DNA from: Bhargavaea massiliensis | GTDB taxonomy: Bacteria > Bacillota > Bacilli > Bacillales_A > Planococcaceae | Assembly (NCBI RefSeq): GCF_018390575.1 | Contig: NZ_JAHBCJ010000001.1 | Location: 124,001 to 188,000 of the forward strand | Direction: 5' to 3' | DNA length: 64,000 nucleotides | Shown: positions 14,847 to 22,672 of the stretch, one piece after another | How the letters are laid out: each line of letters starts with the position of its first letter | How positions within the stretch are numbered: position 1 is the first letter of the stretch | Made by a program: the position numbers and the translations under genes | Notes under the pieces: model-generated | The model's input: only the letters and a program-made list of their open reading frames with translations | Told to the model about the DNA's origin: nothing | Databases searched by the model: none

Positions 14847-15392
14847 ATGGGGAGTTTTCTGCTGATTTCACTATTTGTACTTTGTGCCGCTCTGGCCGGC
14901 ATCTTGCTGCTGGTCCGGCTGCTTGCGCGGAAGAAGGTTACAAAAGGGATGCTCGCCGCATTTCTGGGACTCGCGGCAGCAGCCATCGGTCTTTCTATTT
15001 ATGAAACACATTTCCATCCGTTTGACCGGAGCGGAGGTGAATCCTACATGGAGCCGCTCGACTCCCCTTCCGGCAGGTACACGGCGAGCACCTACTATCG
15101 TCCGTATGACGGAGCGGCCGGCGGGGTCACTGTCTGGGTGGATGTTACAGCGGAAGGCAGCAAGCCGAAGACAGTCTACTACGCGGAAGCCAATAGCCGC
15201 TTCAATGTCCAATGGACAGATGAAGGCCTCCTTTCCGTCACGAATGAAGAGCCAGGCTATCCCGAATCCGACCGCAGCGTAGAGCTCAAAGTCGATAAAG
15301 AAATTTATAATGATACCGGAAAGGCTTGCGGGACCTTACTGGTGAAAATGAAATACGAAAATTGCATTGCGAAAATGGAAAGGGAACAATAG
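14847..15392 (+). CDS. DUF5412-like membrane-anchored protein
   Basis: This 181-residue protein has two N-terminal membrane spans (about 4-25 and 33-51) and then an extracytoplasmic domain. The domain begins EPLDSPSGRYTASTYYRPYDGAAGG, the signature of a family of small Bacillus surface proteins (DUF5412-like). It ends with a paired-Cys region (KACGTLL and ENCIAKM). The function is unknown. GGGGGATAAAG precedes the ATG. It lies 14 bases upstream of the methyltransferase gene, probably in one transcript. Confidence 0.65.
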   Translation: MGSFLLISLFVLCAALAGILLLVRLLARKKVTKGMLAAFLGLAAAAIGLSIYETHFHPFDRSGGESYMEPLDSPSGRYTASTYYRPYDGAAGGVTVWVDVTAEGSKPKTVYYAEANSRFNVQWTDEGLLSVTNEEPGYPESDRSVELKVDKEIYNDTGKACGTLLVKMKYENCIAKMEREQ

Positions 15393-15406
15393 GGGGAGGC
15401 ACTCTT

Positions 15407-16159
15407 ATGAAGACAACGGATAACCTGGAGATCTATAATGACCCGCTCCAATATGACAGGGAATACGGTGGGTACGACGCAGATGTACGGTTCATCCTCG
15501 GGCACCTGCCCCCCGCCGGCTCGGCAGTCATCGACCTCGCCTGCGGTACGGGGCGGATCACGCTTCCAGTCGCAGAAGCCGGGTATGAAGTGACCGGCGT
15601 CGACCTGCATGAGGGAATGCTTGAACGTGCCCGGGAGAAAGCGGCGGAACAGGGTCTCCCTATCCGCTTCCTTCGGCAGGACTGCCGGGAGCTTGACCTG
15701 CCTGTTTCCGCTCCCCTCATTGTCATGGCGGGCAACTCGTTCCAGCACTTCCTGACGAATGAGGACCAAGACCGGATGATGAAAAGCGTCCGGCGGCATC
15801 TTGAGCCGGGCGGCCGGTTCATCTTCGACACGCGGAACCCCGTGCCATCGGAACTCGCCGAACCGGACCGGTACGAAGAGCAATCGGAAACTGATGGGCG
15901 CCAGATCCGCGAGGTTCACACCGAGACTTATGAACCCATCACACAAATCCTTCATTGCACGACTGAGCGGTTCGCCGAAGACGGCACACCGCTCGGCCAG
16001 GATGCCATCTCGCTCCGCTATACGTATCCGCTCGAACTGGAGCGGCTCCTCCGGCAGCATGGCTTCCAATTGGAGGGCATGTACGGCGACTGGAGCGGGC
16101 GTCCCTTTGTGGCTGGAAGCGGACAGATGGTATGTGTCTGCAGGAGAGATAAGCCATGA
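15407..16159 (+). CDS. SAM-dependent class I methyltransferase
   Basis: This 250-residue protein has the Rossmann methyltransferase motif I VIDLACGTGRITLPVAEAG, motif II TGVDLHEGMLERAREKA, motif III RFLRQDCRELDL and the post-core GRFIFDTRNP. The substrate is unknown. The longer open frame upstream is rejected because GGGGGAGG lies just before ATG 15407. The stop overlaps the next start (ATGA at 16156). Confidence 0.85.
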   Translation: MKTTDNLEIYNDPLQYDREYGGYDADVRFILGHLPPAGSAVIDLACGTGRITLPVAEAGYEVTGVDLHEGMLERAREKAAEQGLPIRFLRQDCRELDLPVSAPLIVMAGNSFQHFLTNEDQDRMMKSVRRHLEPGGRFIFDTRNPVPSELAEPDRYEEQSETDGRQIREVHTETYEPITQILHCTTERFAEDGTPLGQDAISLRYTYPLELERLLRQHGFQLEGMYGDWSGRPFVAGSGQMVCVCRRDKP

Positions 16160-16524
16160 TCATCTCCGCCAATCAATGGAAAATCACGTTCAATCTTCTT
16201 TTTTACCTGTCGGCAGTCACCGCGATTGTATCGGTGTTCGTCCGCACTTCAGAGCTGGAAGCCATTCTTGTGCTGCTCGCGATCGGCATTGTCCGGGAGA
16301 TTTCAAACAAGACGATTGGAAAAGACCTCGATACCGTCTTTGACCACAAAGGCTTTAAATTTCTGGACACTGTCCTGATGGGTGTACTATTGGCTGGGGT
16401 GTACTGGAGCTACCGGGATATCGGCATTCTGATTTCGACCGGAATCACTGCGCTCCTCAGTCTATTTACTTTTCTAATTAGTTTATTTAAGCGGAAGGAT
16501 CCGGACGATGCGGGACAGTTTTAG
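16156..16524 (+). CDS. Small four-span membrane protein, unknown function
   Basis: This 122-residue protein has spans at about 9-27, 33-45, 72-88 and 90-110 and a charged tail (KRKDPDDAGQF). It overlaps the methyltransferase stop by four bases and has AGGAGAG upstream, so it is translationally linked. It resembles PsiE-like membrane proteins in layout, but I do not assign a family. Array D begins about 50 bases after its stop. Confidence 0.6.
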   Translation: MIISANQWKITFNLLFYLSAVTAIVSVFVRTSELEAILVLLAIGIVREISNKTIGKDLDTVFDHKGFKFLDTVLMGVLLAGVYWSYRDIGILISTGITALLSLFTFLISLFKRKDPDDAGQF

Positions 16525-16574
16525 GATGTGCAGACGGATATCTACTGTCCCACTGAACAACTAATGATGACTTG

Positions 16575-16688
16575 GGAGCACTCTCTTCAATTTGGGAAGC
16601 ACTTAAATGGACAATCGAGGCACTCGCATCAAACTTGGAAGCACTCGGGCCGGAAATCGGAGCACTCGCCCTCCGTTTCAGTGCATTC
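16575..16688. repeat. 21-bp-period array D (six units, core GGAGCACTCG)
   Basis: Units start at 16575, 16596, 16617, 16638, 16659 and a decayed one at 16680, all 21 bases apart. The core varies around G(G/A)(A/G)GCACTCG. It lies between convergent genes and runs straight into the terminator at 16689. Confidence 0.88.
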
Positions 16689-16720
16689 AAAAGGACCATC
16701 GGCCGCCGATGGTCCTTTTC
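16689..16720. terminator. Terminator of uvsE, beside array D
   Basis: A perfect stem AAAAGGACCATCGGC / GCCGATGGTCCTTTT ends one base before the uvsE stop. It is closely related to the hairpins at arrays A and B. Confidence 0.85.
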
Positions 16721-16721
16721 T

Positions 16722-17621
16722 TTATGGCTCGTCCACCTCAATCCCCCGCTCCTTCAGCATCCCGATCACGCCAAGTGCCGCCTGTTCCTTCATCTTCGCC
16801 TCGACCATGATGTCTACGTCCTTCCCGTCCAGCTCTGCAAGCAGCCAGTCGAGGTCTTCCGGCACGATGTAGTTATGGTGCGGGCGGTCGTCGGGGCGGT
16901 CGCGTCCCGAGCTGATGTGGATCTTCGGGACGCCCACCCGCTCCCAAGTATTCCAAACGCGCGGAAGCAGTTCGTCCAGCGGTTCTTCAGCCGGGTGGCA
17001 GCGGTGATGGTGGATGTCGAAGCAGGCCGGAATGCCGGCTGCTTCGCAGACGTGCAGCACGTCTGCAAGATTATATGTCCGGTCGTCGTTCTCATAGCGC
17101 AGTTTCTTGCGGATCCATTCCGGGAGCCGATCCGTCTCCTCGATCAGGCGTCCGAGCGCGGCTTCCGGGTCGCCGTATTTCCCGCCGAGGTGGAGGATCA
17201 TGTCTTCCGCGCCGGTCAGCTCCATGAGGGTCGCGTGGTGTGCGAGGTCCTCATGCGTCTTCCTGACGACCTCTGGGTTGGGCGAGTTCAGCACCGAATA
17301 TTGGCCGGGATGCATGGAGATGCGAAGATTAAATTTATCGCGGAGGGCTTTGATCTCCCCGCAGATTTCCTTCACGTCGGGATCGTTCGCCCAGTCCCAC
17401 GTGTTCACCGGATGCGTCGCGAGCACGATCAGGTCGCTGCTCAGCCGGTAGAAACCGATGCCGTGGACGATGTTCCACCCGATGATTTTCTTCGTATGGC
17501 GCAGGTTTGCGAGCGTCAGCTCCTTGAGAATCCGCTCGCCCTCCTTCTCCACCGTCGCCACCCGGCATGTACGGAAACCGCCTTTTAATGTGGTATTGAT
17601 GCAGGCATAGCCGACTTTCAT
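16722..17621 (-). CDS. uvsE: UV damage endonuclease UvsE (UVDE)
   Basis: This 299-residue TIM-barrel endonuclease nicks DNA 5' to UV photoproducts. It starts MKVGYACIN, shared by the family, and has the conserved metal-site segments RISMHPGQYSVLNSP, MILHLGGKYGD, CFDIHHHRCHP, KIHISSGRD and MVEAKMKEQA. Length matches the bacterial family. AAGGAGG precedes the ATG. It is a single gene with its own terminator. In Bacillus-type organisms UVDE works alongside nucleotide excision repair, often with spore DNA repair. Confidence 0.92.
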   Translation of the reverse strand: MKVGYACINTTLKGGFRTCRVATVEKEGERILKELTLANLRHTKKIIGWNIVHGIGFYRLSSDLIVLATHPVNTWDWANDPDVKEICGEIKALRDKFNLRISMHPGQYSVLNSPNPEVVRKTHEDLAHHATLMELTGAEDMILHLGGKYGDPEAALGRLIEETDRLPEWIRKKLRYENDDRTYNLADVLHVCEAAGIPACFDIHHHRCHPAEEPLDELLPRVWNTWERVGVPKIHISSGRDRPDDRPHHNYIVPEDLDWLLAELDGKDVDIMVEAKMKEQAALGVIGMLKERGIEVDEP

Positions 17622-17715
17622 AGGTTCCGCCTCCTTCCGGGTGTTCTCTCTTTCGTATCTTTACCCCAACTTCAGGATTTTACCGGAGTGCGGCGCATCT
17701 TTCCCCGAGCACATT

Positions 17716-17753
17716 AAAAGCCCTCGGAAACGCATATCGTTTCCAAGGGCTCT
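17716..17753 (-). terminator. Terminator left behind by a lost siderophore-binding-protein gene
   Basis: The stem AGCCCTTGGAAACG / CGTTTCCGAGGGCT is followed on the minus strand by TTTT. It lies 18 bases past the surviving stop codon of the SBP remnant at 17772. Confidence 0.75.
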
Positions 17754-17771
17754 TCATGTGCATGCCGACTT

Positions 17772-17840
17772 TTACTTTTGCTTACTCATGGTCTGATCCA
17801 GGTCATCGAGCATCTTGTTTGCCGCAATTACGCCGCCTGC
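17772..17840 (-). pseudogene. C-terminal remnant of an iron-siderophore substrate-binding protein
   Basis: A minus-strand frame of about 22 codons reads AGGVIAANKMLDDLDQTMSK, typical of the last residues of FeuA/FhuD-type siderophore-binding lipoproteins, ending in TAA followed by an intact terminator. An in-frame TGA lies just upstream and the rest of the gene is missing. It abuts, in divergent orientation, the permease remnant at 17837. Confidence 0.6.
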
Positions 17841-18156
17841 TCAATATCCAGGAGCTTGGAGAACAGTTGGCGACCGGGCTCGGAAGCCGTGTACAGAGGC
17901 AGCGACTGTTCCTGCTTGTCATCAGTACCGCGCTTGTCGATGCGGCCGTCGCTTTTGGAGGGACGATGGGCTTTGTCAGGCTGATGGCCCCCACATGGCG
18001 AGAAGGCTGGTCGGAGGCACATACGGCGCATTGCTTCCTGCCGCCGCCCTGATCGGCGGCCTTCTTGTCCTGTTTGCCGACCTGATCGACCGGACGCTGT
18101 TCCTCCCTCTTGAAGTGCCGGCTTCCGATGGTACATGCCTTGCCTGCCAAATTTAG
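17837..18156 (+). pseudogene. Remnant of a FecCD-type siderophore ABC permease
   Basis: Two frames together read LLNIQELGEQLATGLGSRVQ, LVISTALVDAAVAFGGTMGFV, then after a frameshift near 17990 APHMARRLVGGTYGALLPAAALIGGLL and FADLIDRTLFLPLEVP. This follows FecCD permeases (LNxLxLGExxAxGLG, GxIGFVGLxxPHxAR, LLPxSALxGAxLLxxAD). The N-terminal half and the last helix are absent. Together with the SBP remnant it shows a decayed siderophore uptake locus. Confidence 0.8.
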
Positions 18157-18218
18157 CATTAGCCCGGCCACTCATGATACAATAAAAGCAGACTGAATTT
18201 TCTGCGGAGGGGATAATC

Positions 18219-18659
18219 ATGCGTTTGACTGTTTATTTGGCTGGAGAGATCCACTCGTCCTGGCGCGATGAAATCAAAGAGAAGGCGGCTGCCCTGAAAC
18301 TGCCGGTCGACTTTGTCGGTCCCCAGGAGGACCACGACCGCTCCGATAACATCGGCGAAGAGATCATCGGGGAACAGCCGGGTCCGTTCTACAAAGACTG
18401 GGCGGCATCGAGTTTCAACAACTTGCGCACAGAAGTGCTCATGCAAAAAGCCGATCTCGTCATCGCGCTGTTCGGCGAGAAATACAAGCAGTGGAACACC
18501 GCGATGGATGCGAGTGCCGCCGTTGCACTCGGCAAGCCGCTCATCCTTATCCGTCCGGAGCAGCATATCCACGCGCTGAAGGAACTTTCCCGCAAGGCGA
18601 GCGCGACCGTGGAGAACTGCGACCAGGCGATCAAGGCGCTTAAGTACATCTTTGATTGA
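18219..18659 (+). CDS. ytoQ: YtoQ-family protein
   Basis: This 146-residue protein opens MRLTVYLAGEIHSSWRDEI and contains the conserved VGPQEDHDRSDNIGEEIIG and DLVIALFGEKYKQWNTAMDA segments of YtoQ, a nucleoside-deoxyribosyltransferase-like fold of unknown function widespread in Bacillales. TGCGGAGGGG precedes the ATG. The next small gene starts 16 bases later and the GNAT gene overlaps that, so these three form one unit. Confidence 0.88.
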   Translation: MRLTVYLAGEIHSSWRDEIKEKAAALKLPVDFVGPQEDHDRSDNIGEEIIGEQPGPFYKDWAASSFNNLRTEVLMQKADLVIALFGEKYKQWNTAMDASAAVALGKPLILIRPEQHIHALKELSRKASATVENCDQAIKALKYIFD

Positions 18660-18675
18660 GCGGAGGCGTCCGATC

Positions 18676-18795
18676 ATGGAGAATGAAAACAAATCGTTCA
18701 GCCCCGCTGACATCCATACCGGTTATTTCATCTTTTTCGGAGCCGTTGCCGGAGCCGTCCTCGGGCCGCTGGCCTATGTGAATGATTGGCTGTGA
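18676..18795 (+). CDS. 39-residue small membrane protein
   Basis: ATG at 18676 with GGAGGC upstream opens a 39-codon frame: a polar start (MENENKSFSPADIHTGY) and one glycine/alanine-rich span (FIFFGAVAGAVLGPLAY). It lies between ytoQ and the GNAT gene, and its stop overlaps the GNAT start region. Spacing, ribosome site and composition all support a real gene; no function is known. Confidence 0.6.
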   Translation: MENENKSFSPADIHTGYFIFFGAVAGAVLGPLAYVNDWL

Positions 18796-19295
18796 GCAGA
18801 AATACACGAGAGGCCGTCCCGGCTGATGCGAACGGTCTTTTGGAAGCAATGAGAAGTGCGGAAGACTCCGGGATGATGCTGTTCGGCCCGGGTGAGCGCC
18901 GACTCACTCCGGAACAAGTGGAGCGGATGATCGTAAATTTCCGGGAGAATCCCGCATCCGCCCTATTCGTCGCGGAAGACACCGGTGGCATCGCCGGCTA
19001 CCTGATCGCACGCGGAGATGAAACCGGACGCACCCGCCACCGCGCCTACGTCGTCATCGGCGTCCATCAACGCGCCCGCGGCAAAGGGACCGGCACCGTA
19101 CTTTTACGCCAGCTTGACGGATGGGCCCGTGAACGCGGACTCCGCCGCCTGGAGCTGACCGTCATGACGGAGAACGAGGCCGCCGTCGCCCTTTACCGGA
19201 AGATGGGATTCCAAGTGGAAGGCGTGAAGCGGGATTCGCTCGTCATCGACGGCCGCTATGTGGATGAATACTACATGGCGAAGATATTGGAATGA
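18786..19295 (+). CDS. GNAT-family N-acetyltransferase
   Basis: This protein of about 169 residues has a clear motif A (VIGVHQRARGKGTGTVLLRQL) and motif B (LELTVMTENEAAVALYRKMGFQ). It starts at TTG 18786 or GTG 18792, the latter overlapping the stop of the small membrane-protein gene; no strong ribosome site is seen, consistent with coupled translation. The substrate is unknown. A terminator follows within three bases of the stop. Confidence 0.8.
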   Translation: MAVSRNTREAVPADANGLLEAMRSAEDSGMMLFGPGERRLTPEQVERMIVNFRENPASALFVAEDTGGIAGYLIARGDETGRTRHRAYVVIGVHQRARGKGTGTVLLRQLDGWARERGLRRLELTVMTENEAAVALYRKMGFQVEGVKRDSLVIDGRYVDEYYMAKILE

Positions 19296-19297
19296 GG

Positions 19298-19331
19298 AAA
19301 GCCGTCCGGCTGGAGCCGGGCGGCTTGTTTA
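19298..19331 (+). terminator. Terminator after GNAT gene, beside array E
   Basis: AAGCCGTCCGGC / GCCGGGCGGCTT stem with four-base loop and a following TGTTT. Confidence 0.8.
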
Positions 19332-19349
19332 ATTGGAGAATGACCTTCG

Positions 19350-19518
19350 ATTTCGTCATTCTCCTTCTGCCCGTTTCGTCATTCAGGACGGCAGTTTCGT
19401 CATTCCGCCCCCTAGTTTCGTCATTCGCCATGGGATCCGTCGCGAATGACGAGACTAATCGGTTGAATGACGAAAGTGAGACGGTGAATGACGAGACCTA
19501 GAGCTCAAATGATGAAAC
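19350..19518. repeat. Inverted 21-bp-period array E (4 forward + 4 reverse units)
   Basis: Forward cores GTTTCGTCATTC begin at 19350, 19373, 19394 and 19415 (one 23-base step, then 21). Reverse-complement cores GAATGACGARAC begin at 19444, 19465, 19486 and 19507, all 21 apart. The word is the same as in arrays A and B, but here the two halves face each other, so an RNA copy could fold into a long interrupted hairpin. It lies between convergent genes, after a terminator. Confidence 0.9.
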
Positions 19519-19535
19519 CGGAGGAAGAACGTCAG

Positions 19536-19961
19536 TCACGAAACAATCGGCCATTCCGCCATCGCTTCTCTGATCTTTATCTCCAACGAATCAAAATCAA
19601 TCGATGACACGTCGGTCTCCGGCTCTGTCCAGCCGAAGCCATCCCCTCTATACCGCGGAACAATGTGCATATGATAATGTTCCACGTCCTTGAACGCCCC
19701 GTTATTTTGCATGACGGTGATGCCGTCTGTCTTGAAGGTGGATTCGATTGCGCCGGCGGCTTGCTGTGCGGCAAGGATCACCGCCTGCAGGCTTTCCGGA
19801 TCCACGTCGGTGAACTCTGCCGCATGACGCTTCGGCACGACCAGGACATGCCCCGGGTTGATCGGAAACTTATCCAGGAAACAACAGACGAGGTCATCCT
19901 CAAAGATGATGCGTGCGTCAGCTTTACCATTAATAATGTCGCAAAAGATGCATGACGGCAT
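19536..19961 (-). CDS. HIT-family nucleotide hydrolase
   Basis: This 141-residue protein opens CIFCDIINGKADARIIFEDD (zinc-type CxxC) and carries the histidine triad HYHMHIVP near residue 100. HIT proteins hydrolyse or transfer nucleotide phosphoramidates and dinucleotides; the length and start match the Bacillus Hit protein. GAAAGGGG precedes the ATG. Arrays E and F lie immediately on either side. Confidence 0.88.
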   Translation of the reverse strand: MPSCIFCDIINGKADARIIFEDDLVCCFLDKFPINPGHVLVVPKRHAAEFTDVDPESLQAVILAAQQAAGAIESTFKTDGITVMQNNGAFKDVEHYHMHIVPRYRGDGFGWTEPETDVSSIDFDSLEIKIREAMAEWPIVS

Positions 19962-20051
19962 GGTTTTTCCCCTTTCAAATTAGGTGTCGGTCCGACTGAC
20001 GAGACAGGGCTCATCCTTATAAACCACTTTAATGGACCCCCGGCAGCTTTC

Positions 20052-20104
20052 AATTTACTCACCATGAATTTGGATGCACTCGCGCTCAATTTCGAAGCAC
20101 TCGC
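20052..20104. repeat. Short 21-bp-period array F (three units, core GATGCACTCG)
   Basis: Clear units begin at 20073 and 20094 and a decayed one at 20052, 21 bases apart. The word (GATGCACTCG, GAAGCACTCG) matches array D. It lies in the divergent interval between the HIT gene and the gene at 20171. Only a small palindrome (GTCGGTCCGAC, 19986-19996) is nearby instead of a full terminator. Confidence 0.65.
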
Positions 20105-20170
20105 TTTCCTCTCCCATTTCCTTCTATCTCCTAATCCTGTACAATTGGTGAAAGATGGGAGGTGATCGGA

Positions 20171-20656
20171 ATGAAACGGAAGTGGATGTGGCATGGGATT
20201 GGGGCCGGAATCTTCAGCGGCATCCTGCTCGGGGCATTCCTCTGGGCAGTCGAGGAGCAGAGCGGCCGGAGGGTGTATACGCTCCTCATGAATGTCGATT
20301 ATATTCCGGTCATGAACGCGGTCACCTTCCCCGCTCCGGTCGAATTCCTTTTCCATCTGATTGTCTCTGTTATTCTCGCTACCATCCTTTTATGGCTGAT
20401 CAGGCGGATGCGGATGCTCGGCTCCCGCGTTATCGTCTGGCTCGTCACCGTGAATGCGCTGGTCGGTGTCCTGATCTGGCCGGTCACTTCCTTGTCTGGC
20501 CGTACTCCGGCAGTTGCCGACTGGGTGTCGCTCGCCTGGTGGCTAGCGGGACATGCGCTGTACGGAGCCGTCCTTGGTTGGCTTTACAGAAAGGAAGAGG
20601 AATATGGAGATGAGGATTACCGGTTGGACAAAGACGTAATTCGCTCATACGAGTAG
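20171..20656 (+). CDS. Membrane protein with NxDYIPVxN motif (paralogue of 22253 gene)
   Basis: This 161-residue protein has four spans. It shares a distinctive loop (LLMNVDYIPVMNA) and a C-terminal WWLAGHALYGAVLGWLYR with the gene at 22253. Members of this kind occur in bacilli as uncharacterised membrane proteins. I chose ATG 20171 because GGGAGGTGA precedes it. Its last 12 bases overlap the 3' end of the convergent HAD gene, so there is no room for an ordinary terminator. Confidence 0.65.
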   Translation: MKRKWMWHGIGAGIFSGILLGAFLWAVEEQSGRRVYTLLMNVDYIPVMNAVTFPAPVEFLFHLIVSVILATILLWLIRRMRMLGSRVIVWLVTVNALVGVLIWPVTSLSGRTPAVADWVSLAWWLAGHALYGAVLGWLYRKEEEYGDEDYRLDKDVIRSYE

Positions 20657-21265
20657 GCGAATCACATCCTGGGGTTTCTCAAAGTTGTATGTCGCGGAAA
20701 TCCCCTCCGAATTCTTGCAGCCCCAAAGGGCCAATCCAAAGTCGATTCCCGCATCCCTTGCGCATGCATAATCGTAGACCGTGTCCCCTATGTAGATTGC
20801 CGTTTTCGGATCAGCGCCTGAAATCTCAAGAAACTTCAATAAAGGATCCGGGTCGGGTTTGTGTTTTTCGGTGTCGTCCGCAGAGACGGTGTGCGTCATA
20901 TAACCCGAAAGTCCGAACGGCTCGAAGTCATCTATGATTTCCTGATTTGTTTTTGATGTTACGATGCCCAGGACCAGGTCTCTGTCCTCCAAGGTCCCCA
21001 GTACTTCCTTCATGCCGTCAAACACTTTAATTTCCTGATAGAAATCTTTCATGAAATGATTCCAGCGCTGGTTCGCATGATTGATATCCCCGATCCCCAG
21101 TTGGGGCAGAGAACTGGAGCCCGGAATTCCGAGAACAAACGTCAACTCCTCCAGCGGCATCTGTTTGCCGTATTCTTCCTTCAGCATTTTCTGGAGCGAA
21201 CCCAGGACGGCCTTTTCCGTATCAATGAGTGTTCCATCAACGTCGAAAATGATGGTCTTGTACAC
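20645..21265 (-). CDS. HAD-superfamily phosphatase (PGP/YhcW-like)
   Basis: This 206-residue protein has HAD motif I FDVDGTLIDT at its start, motif II VTSKT, motif III Lys within EKHKPDPDPLL, and motif IV YIGDTVYDYACARDAG. The four-helix cap between motifs I and II marks it as subfamily I, like phosphoglycolate phosphatase or beta-phosphoglucomutase. The substrate is unknown. The start is GTG 21265, placed after AAGGAGAG and directly before YKTIIFDVDG. It follows the DUF4037-like gene by 13 bases. Confidence 0.82.
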   Translation of the reverse strand: MYKTIIFDVDGTLIDTEKAVLGSLQKMLKEEYGKQMPLEELTFVLGIPGSSSLPQLGIGDINHANQRWNHFMKDFYQEIKVFDGMKEVLGTLEDRDLVLGIVTSKTNQEIIDDFEPFGLSGYMTHTVSADDTEKHKPDPDPLLKFLEISGADPKTAIYIGDTVYDYACARDAGIDFGLALWGCKNSEGISATYNFEKPQDVIRLLV

Positions 21266-21278
21266 TTGAACCCTCTCC

Positions 21279-22145
21279 TTATCCCTGTTGATCCGGTTTA
21301 AACGGACTGTCAGAAAAACGTTCCGGCAACGGCTGGTTAATGCCGTATCTGGCAAACTCGGTGTCGAGGTCCGGGTACCGGTCCTTCACTAGCTCCAGCG
21401 TCTCTTCGAGCACTTCCCGCATTCTCCCGGCCGCTTTGGGCGGGGACTCCTTGTACATCTCCCTCAGCCGCCATTCCAGGTTTTCCGGCTTGGCCGGCAG
21501 CTCATGAAGCCGCTTGAACATCCACTTGTAGGTCGGGAAGTAGGAGCCGTTCAGCGCGAGCAGGACGATAAAGAGGCTGGACTGGATATTGCTGAGGATG
21601 TTATAGAATGCGGCCGGGTTATTGCGGCGGGCCGCAAATTGAAGCTGTCGCAGGTGGAAATGCGGCAGGTAGCCGTCCAGGAAGCGGCGGGCCAGTTCAT
21701 CTGGGTACTCTTCTGTCCGTGCTTGCCATTCCCGGATCAGTTCCTCCCCGTACAGCGGGATGCCGGTACGGACCGTGTCGGCCACATTGTTGTCCCCGAG
21801 ATCGGTGCTGAAGCCTTTCAGCACCCGGTCCAGGACGCCCTCTTCCTCCGAGACAGACTTATGCCACAGGTCCACCGGAAATCCTTCGATCTCGAGGGCG
21901 CTCTCATGGCCATGATCGATCTTCGGATATCGGTGGACAGCACCCAGCTCCCCGGCGATGGCCCGTTTTTCCTCCATGCCCGGCGGCCGGTCCCAGTAGG
22001 CGATCAGTTCCAGGTCCGAATACACATCCGAATAGCTCCGCGCTGCAGAGCCAGCCGCCACAACCGCCCGGATGCCATCTGCCTCTTTCAGTTTCTCCGC
22101 GAGCGTACGGGCGGCGTCCAGCCGCCATTTTGTCTGATGGTCCAT
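21279..22145 (-). CDS. Nucleotidyltransferase-fold protein with DUF4037-like domain
   Basis: This 288-residue protein has the nucleotidyltransferase signature AAGSAARSYSDVYSDLELIAYW (GS...D.E) at residues 30-50 and a C-terminal helical domain (YLPHFHLRQLQFAARRNNPAAFYNILSNIQ) like DUF4037. The D-x-D pair appears as SDLEL, so activity is uncertain. It could modify a small molecule such as an aminoglycoside, or tRNA; there is no direct evidence. GGAAGGGAGC precedes the ATG. It is upstream of the HAD gene in one probable operon. Confidence 0.7.
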   Translation of the reverse strand: MDHQTKWRLDAARTLAEKLKEADGIRAVVAAGSAARSYSDVYSDLELIAYWDRPPGMEEKRAIAGELGAVHRYPKIDHGHESALEIEGFPVDLWHKSVSEEEGVLDRVLKGFSTDLGDNNVADTVRTGIPLYGEELIREWQARTEEYPDELARRFLDGYLPHFHLRQLQFAARRNNPAAFYNILSNIQSSLFIVLLALNGSYFPTYKWMFKRLHELPAKPENLEWRLREMYKESPPKAAGRMREVLEETLELVKDRYPDLDTEFARYGINQPLPERFSDSPFKPDQQG

Positions 22146-22252
22146 CCTTCCCGCTCCCTTCCTGATTGACTCTCAATTTTCATTTCGATGCTGTTTGTCC
22201 GGCCCTGGTCCGGGAATAGAAAACTATTCTTAGGATTTCGGGGTGGCGGACA

Positions 22253-22672
22253 ATGAAAAACATCGGGAAACTTGCGCTCATCGGTTTTATCGCGGGTTTG
22301 GTGCTGATCGCGGTCATGAAAGTGATTCAATGGGTGACCGGGAGCCAGGCCTATGTGCTTTTGTTCAACTTTGACTACATACCGGTGGTGAACACCTGGC
22401 AGCCTGCCTGGCTCGTCGGGCTCGCCTTCCATTCCCTCACCTGCATAGCGAGTGCGGTCGTGCTGTATTTCCTGCTTAGGCCGTTCGGTATGGAAAAGCA
22501 GATACTGCCATATGTCGCGGTCTATTCCATCGGCGGCGGGCTGCTGTTTTCGCTGACCGCCCTGTCCGAACAGCCGCCCGATTTCTCGGACGGCGAAGCC
22601 TGGATCTGGTGGACGCTCGGCCACGCCGTGTTCGGCTGGGTAGTCGGCGGACTGATCAGGCGTTGGGCCTGA
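22253..22672 (+). CDS. Membrane protein with NxDYIPVxN motif (paralogue of 20171 gene)
   Basis: This 139-residue protein has four spans, with the loop LLFNFDYIPVVNTWQPA and C-terminal WWTLGHAVFGWVVGGLIRR matching the paralogue 2 kb away. GGGGTGG precedes the ATG. The two paralogues bracket the HAD-DUF4037 pair. Its 3' end overlaps that of the convergent VOC gene by 17 bases. Confidence 0.65.
   Translation: MKNIGKLALIGFIAGLVLIAVMKVIQWVTGSQAYVLLFNFDYIPVVNTWQPAWLVGLAFHSLTCIASAVVLYFLLRPFGMEKQILPYVAVYSIGGGLLFSLTALSEQPPDFSDGEAWIWWTLGHAVFGWVVGGLIRRWA

Noticed and set aside
17803-18220. Minus-strand frames of 122 and 130 codons opposite the permease remnant
   Set aside because: No family resemblance and odd composition; the plus strand shows clear FecCD sequence.
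18660-18675. Separate promoter or terminator between ytoQ and the 39-residue gene
   Set aside because: Only 16 bases, fully accounted for by the ribosome binding site.
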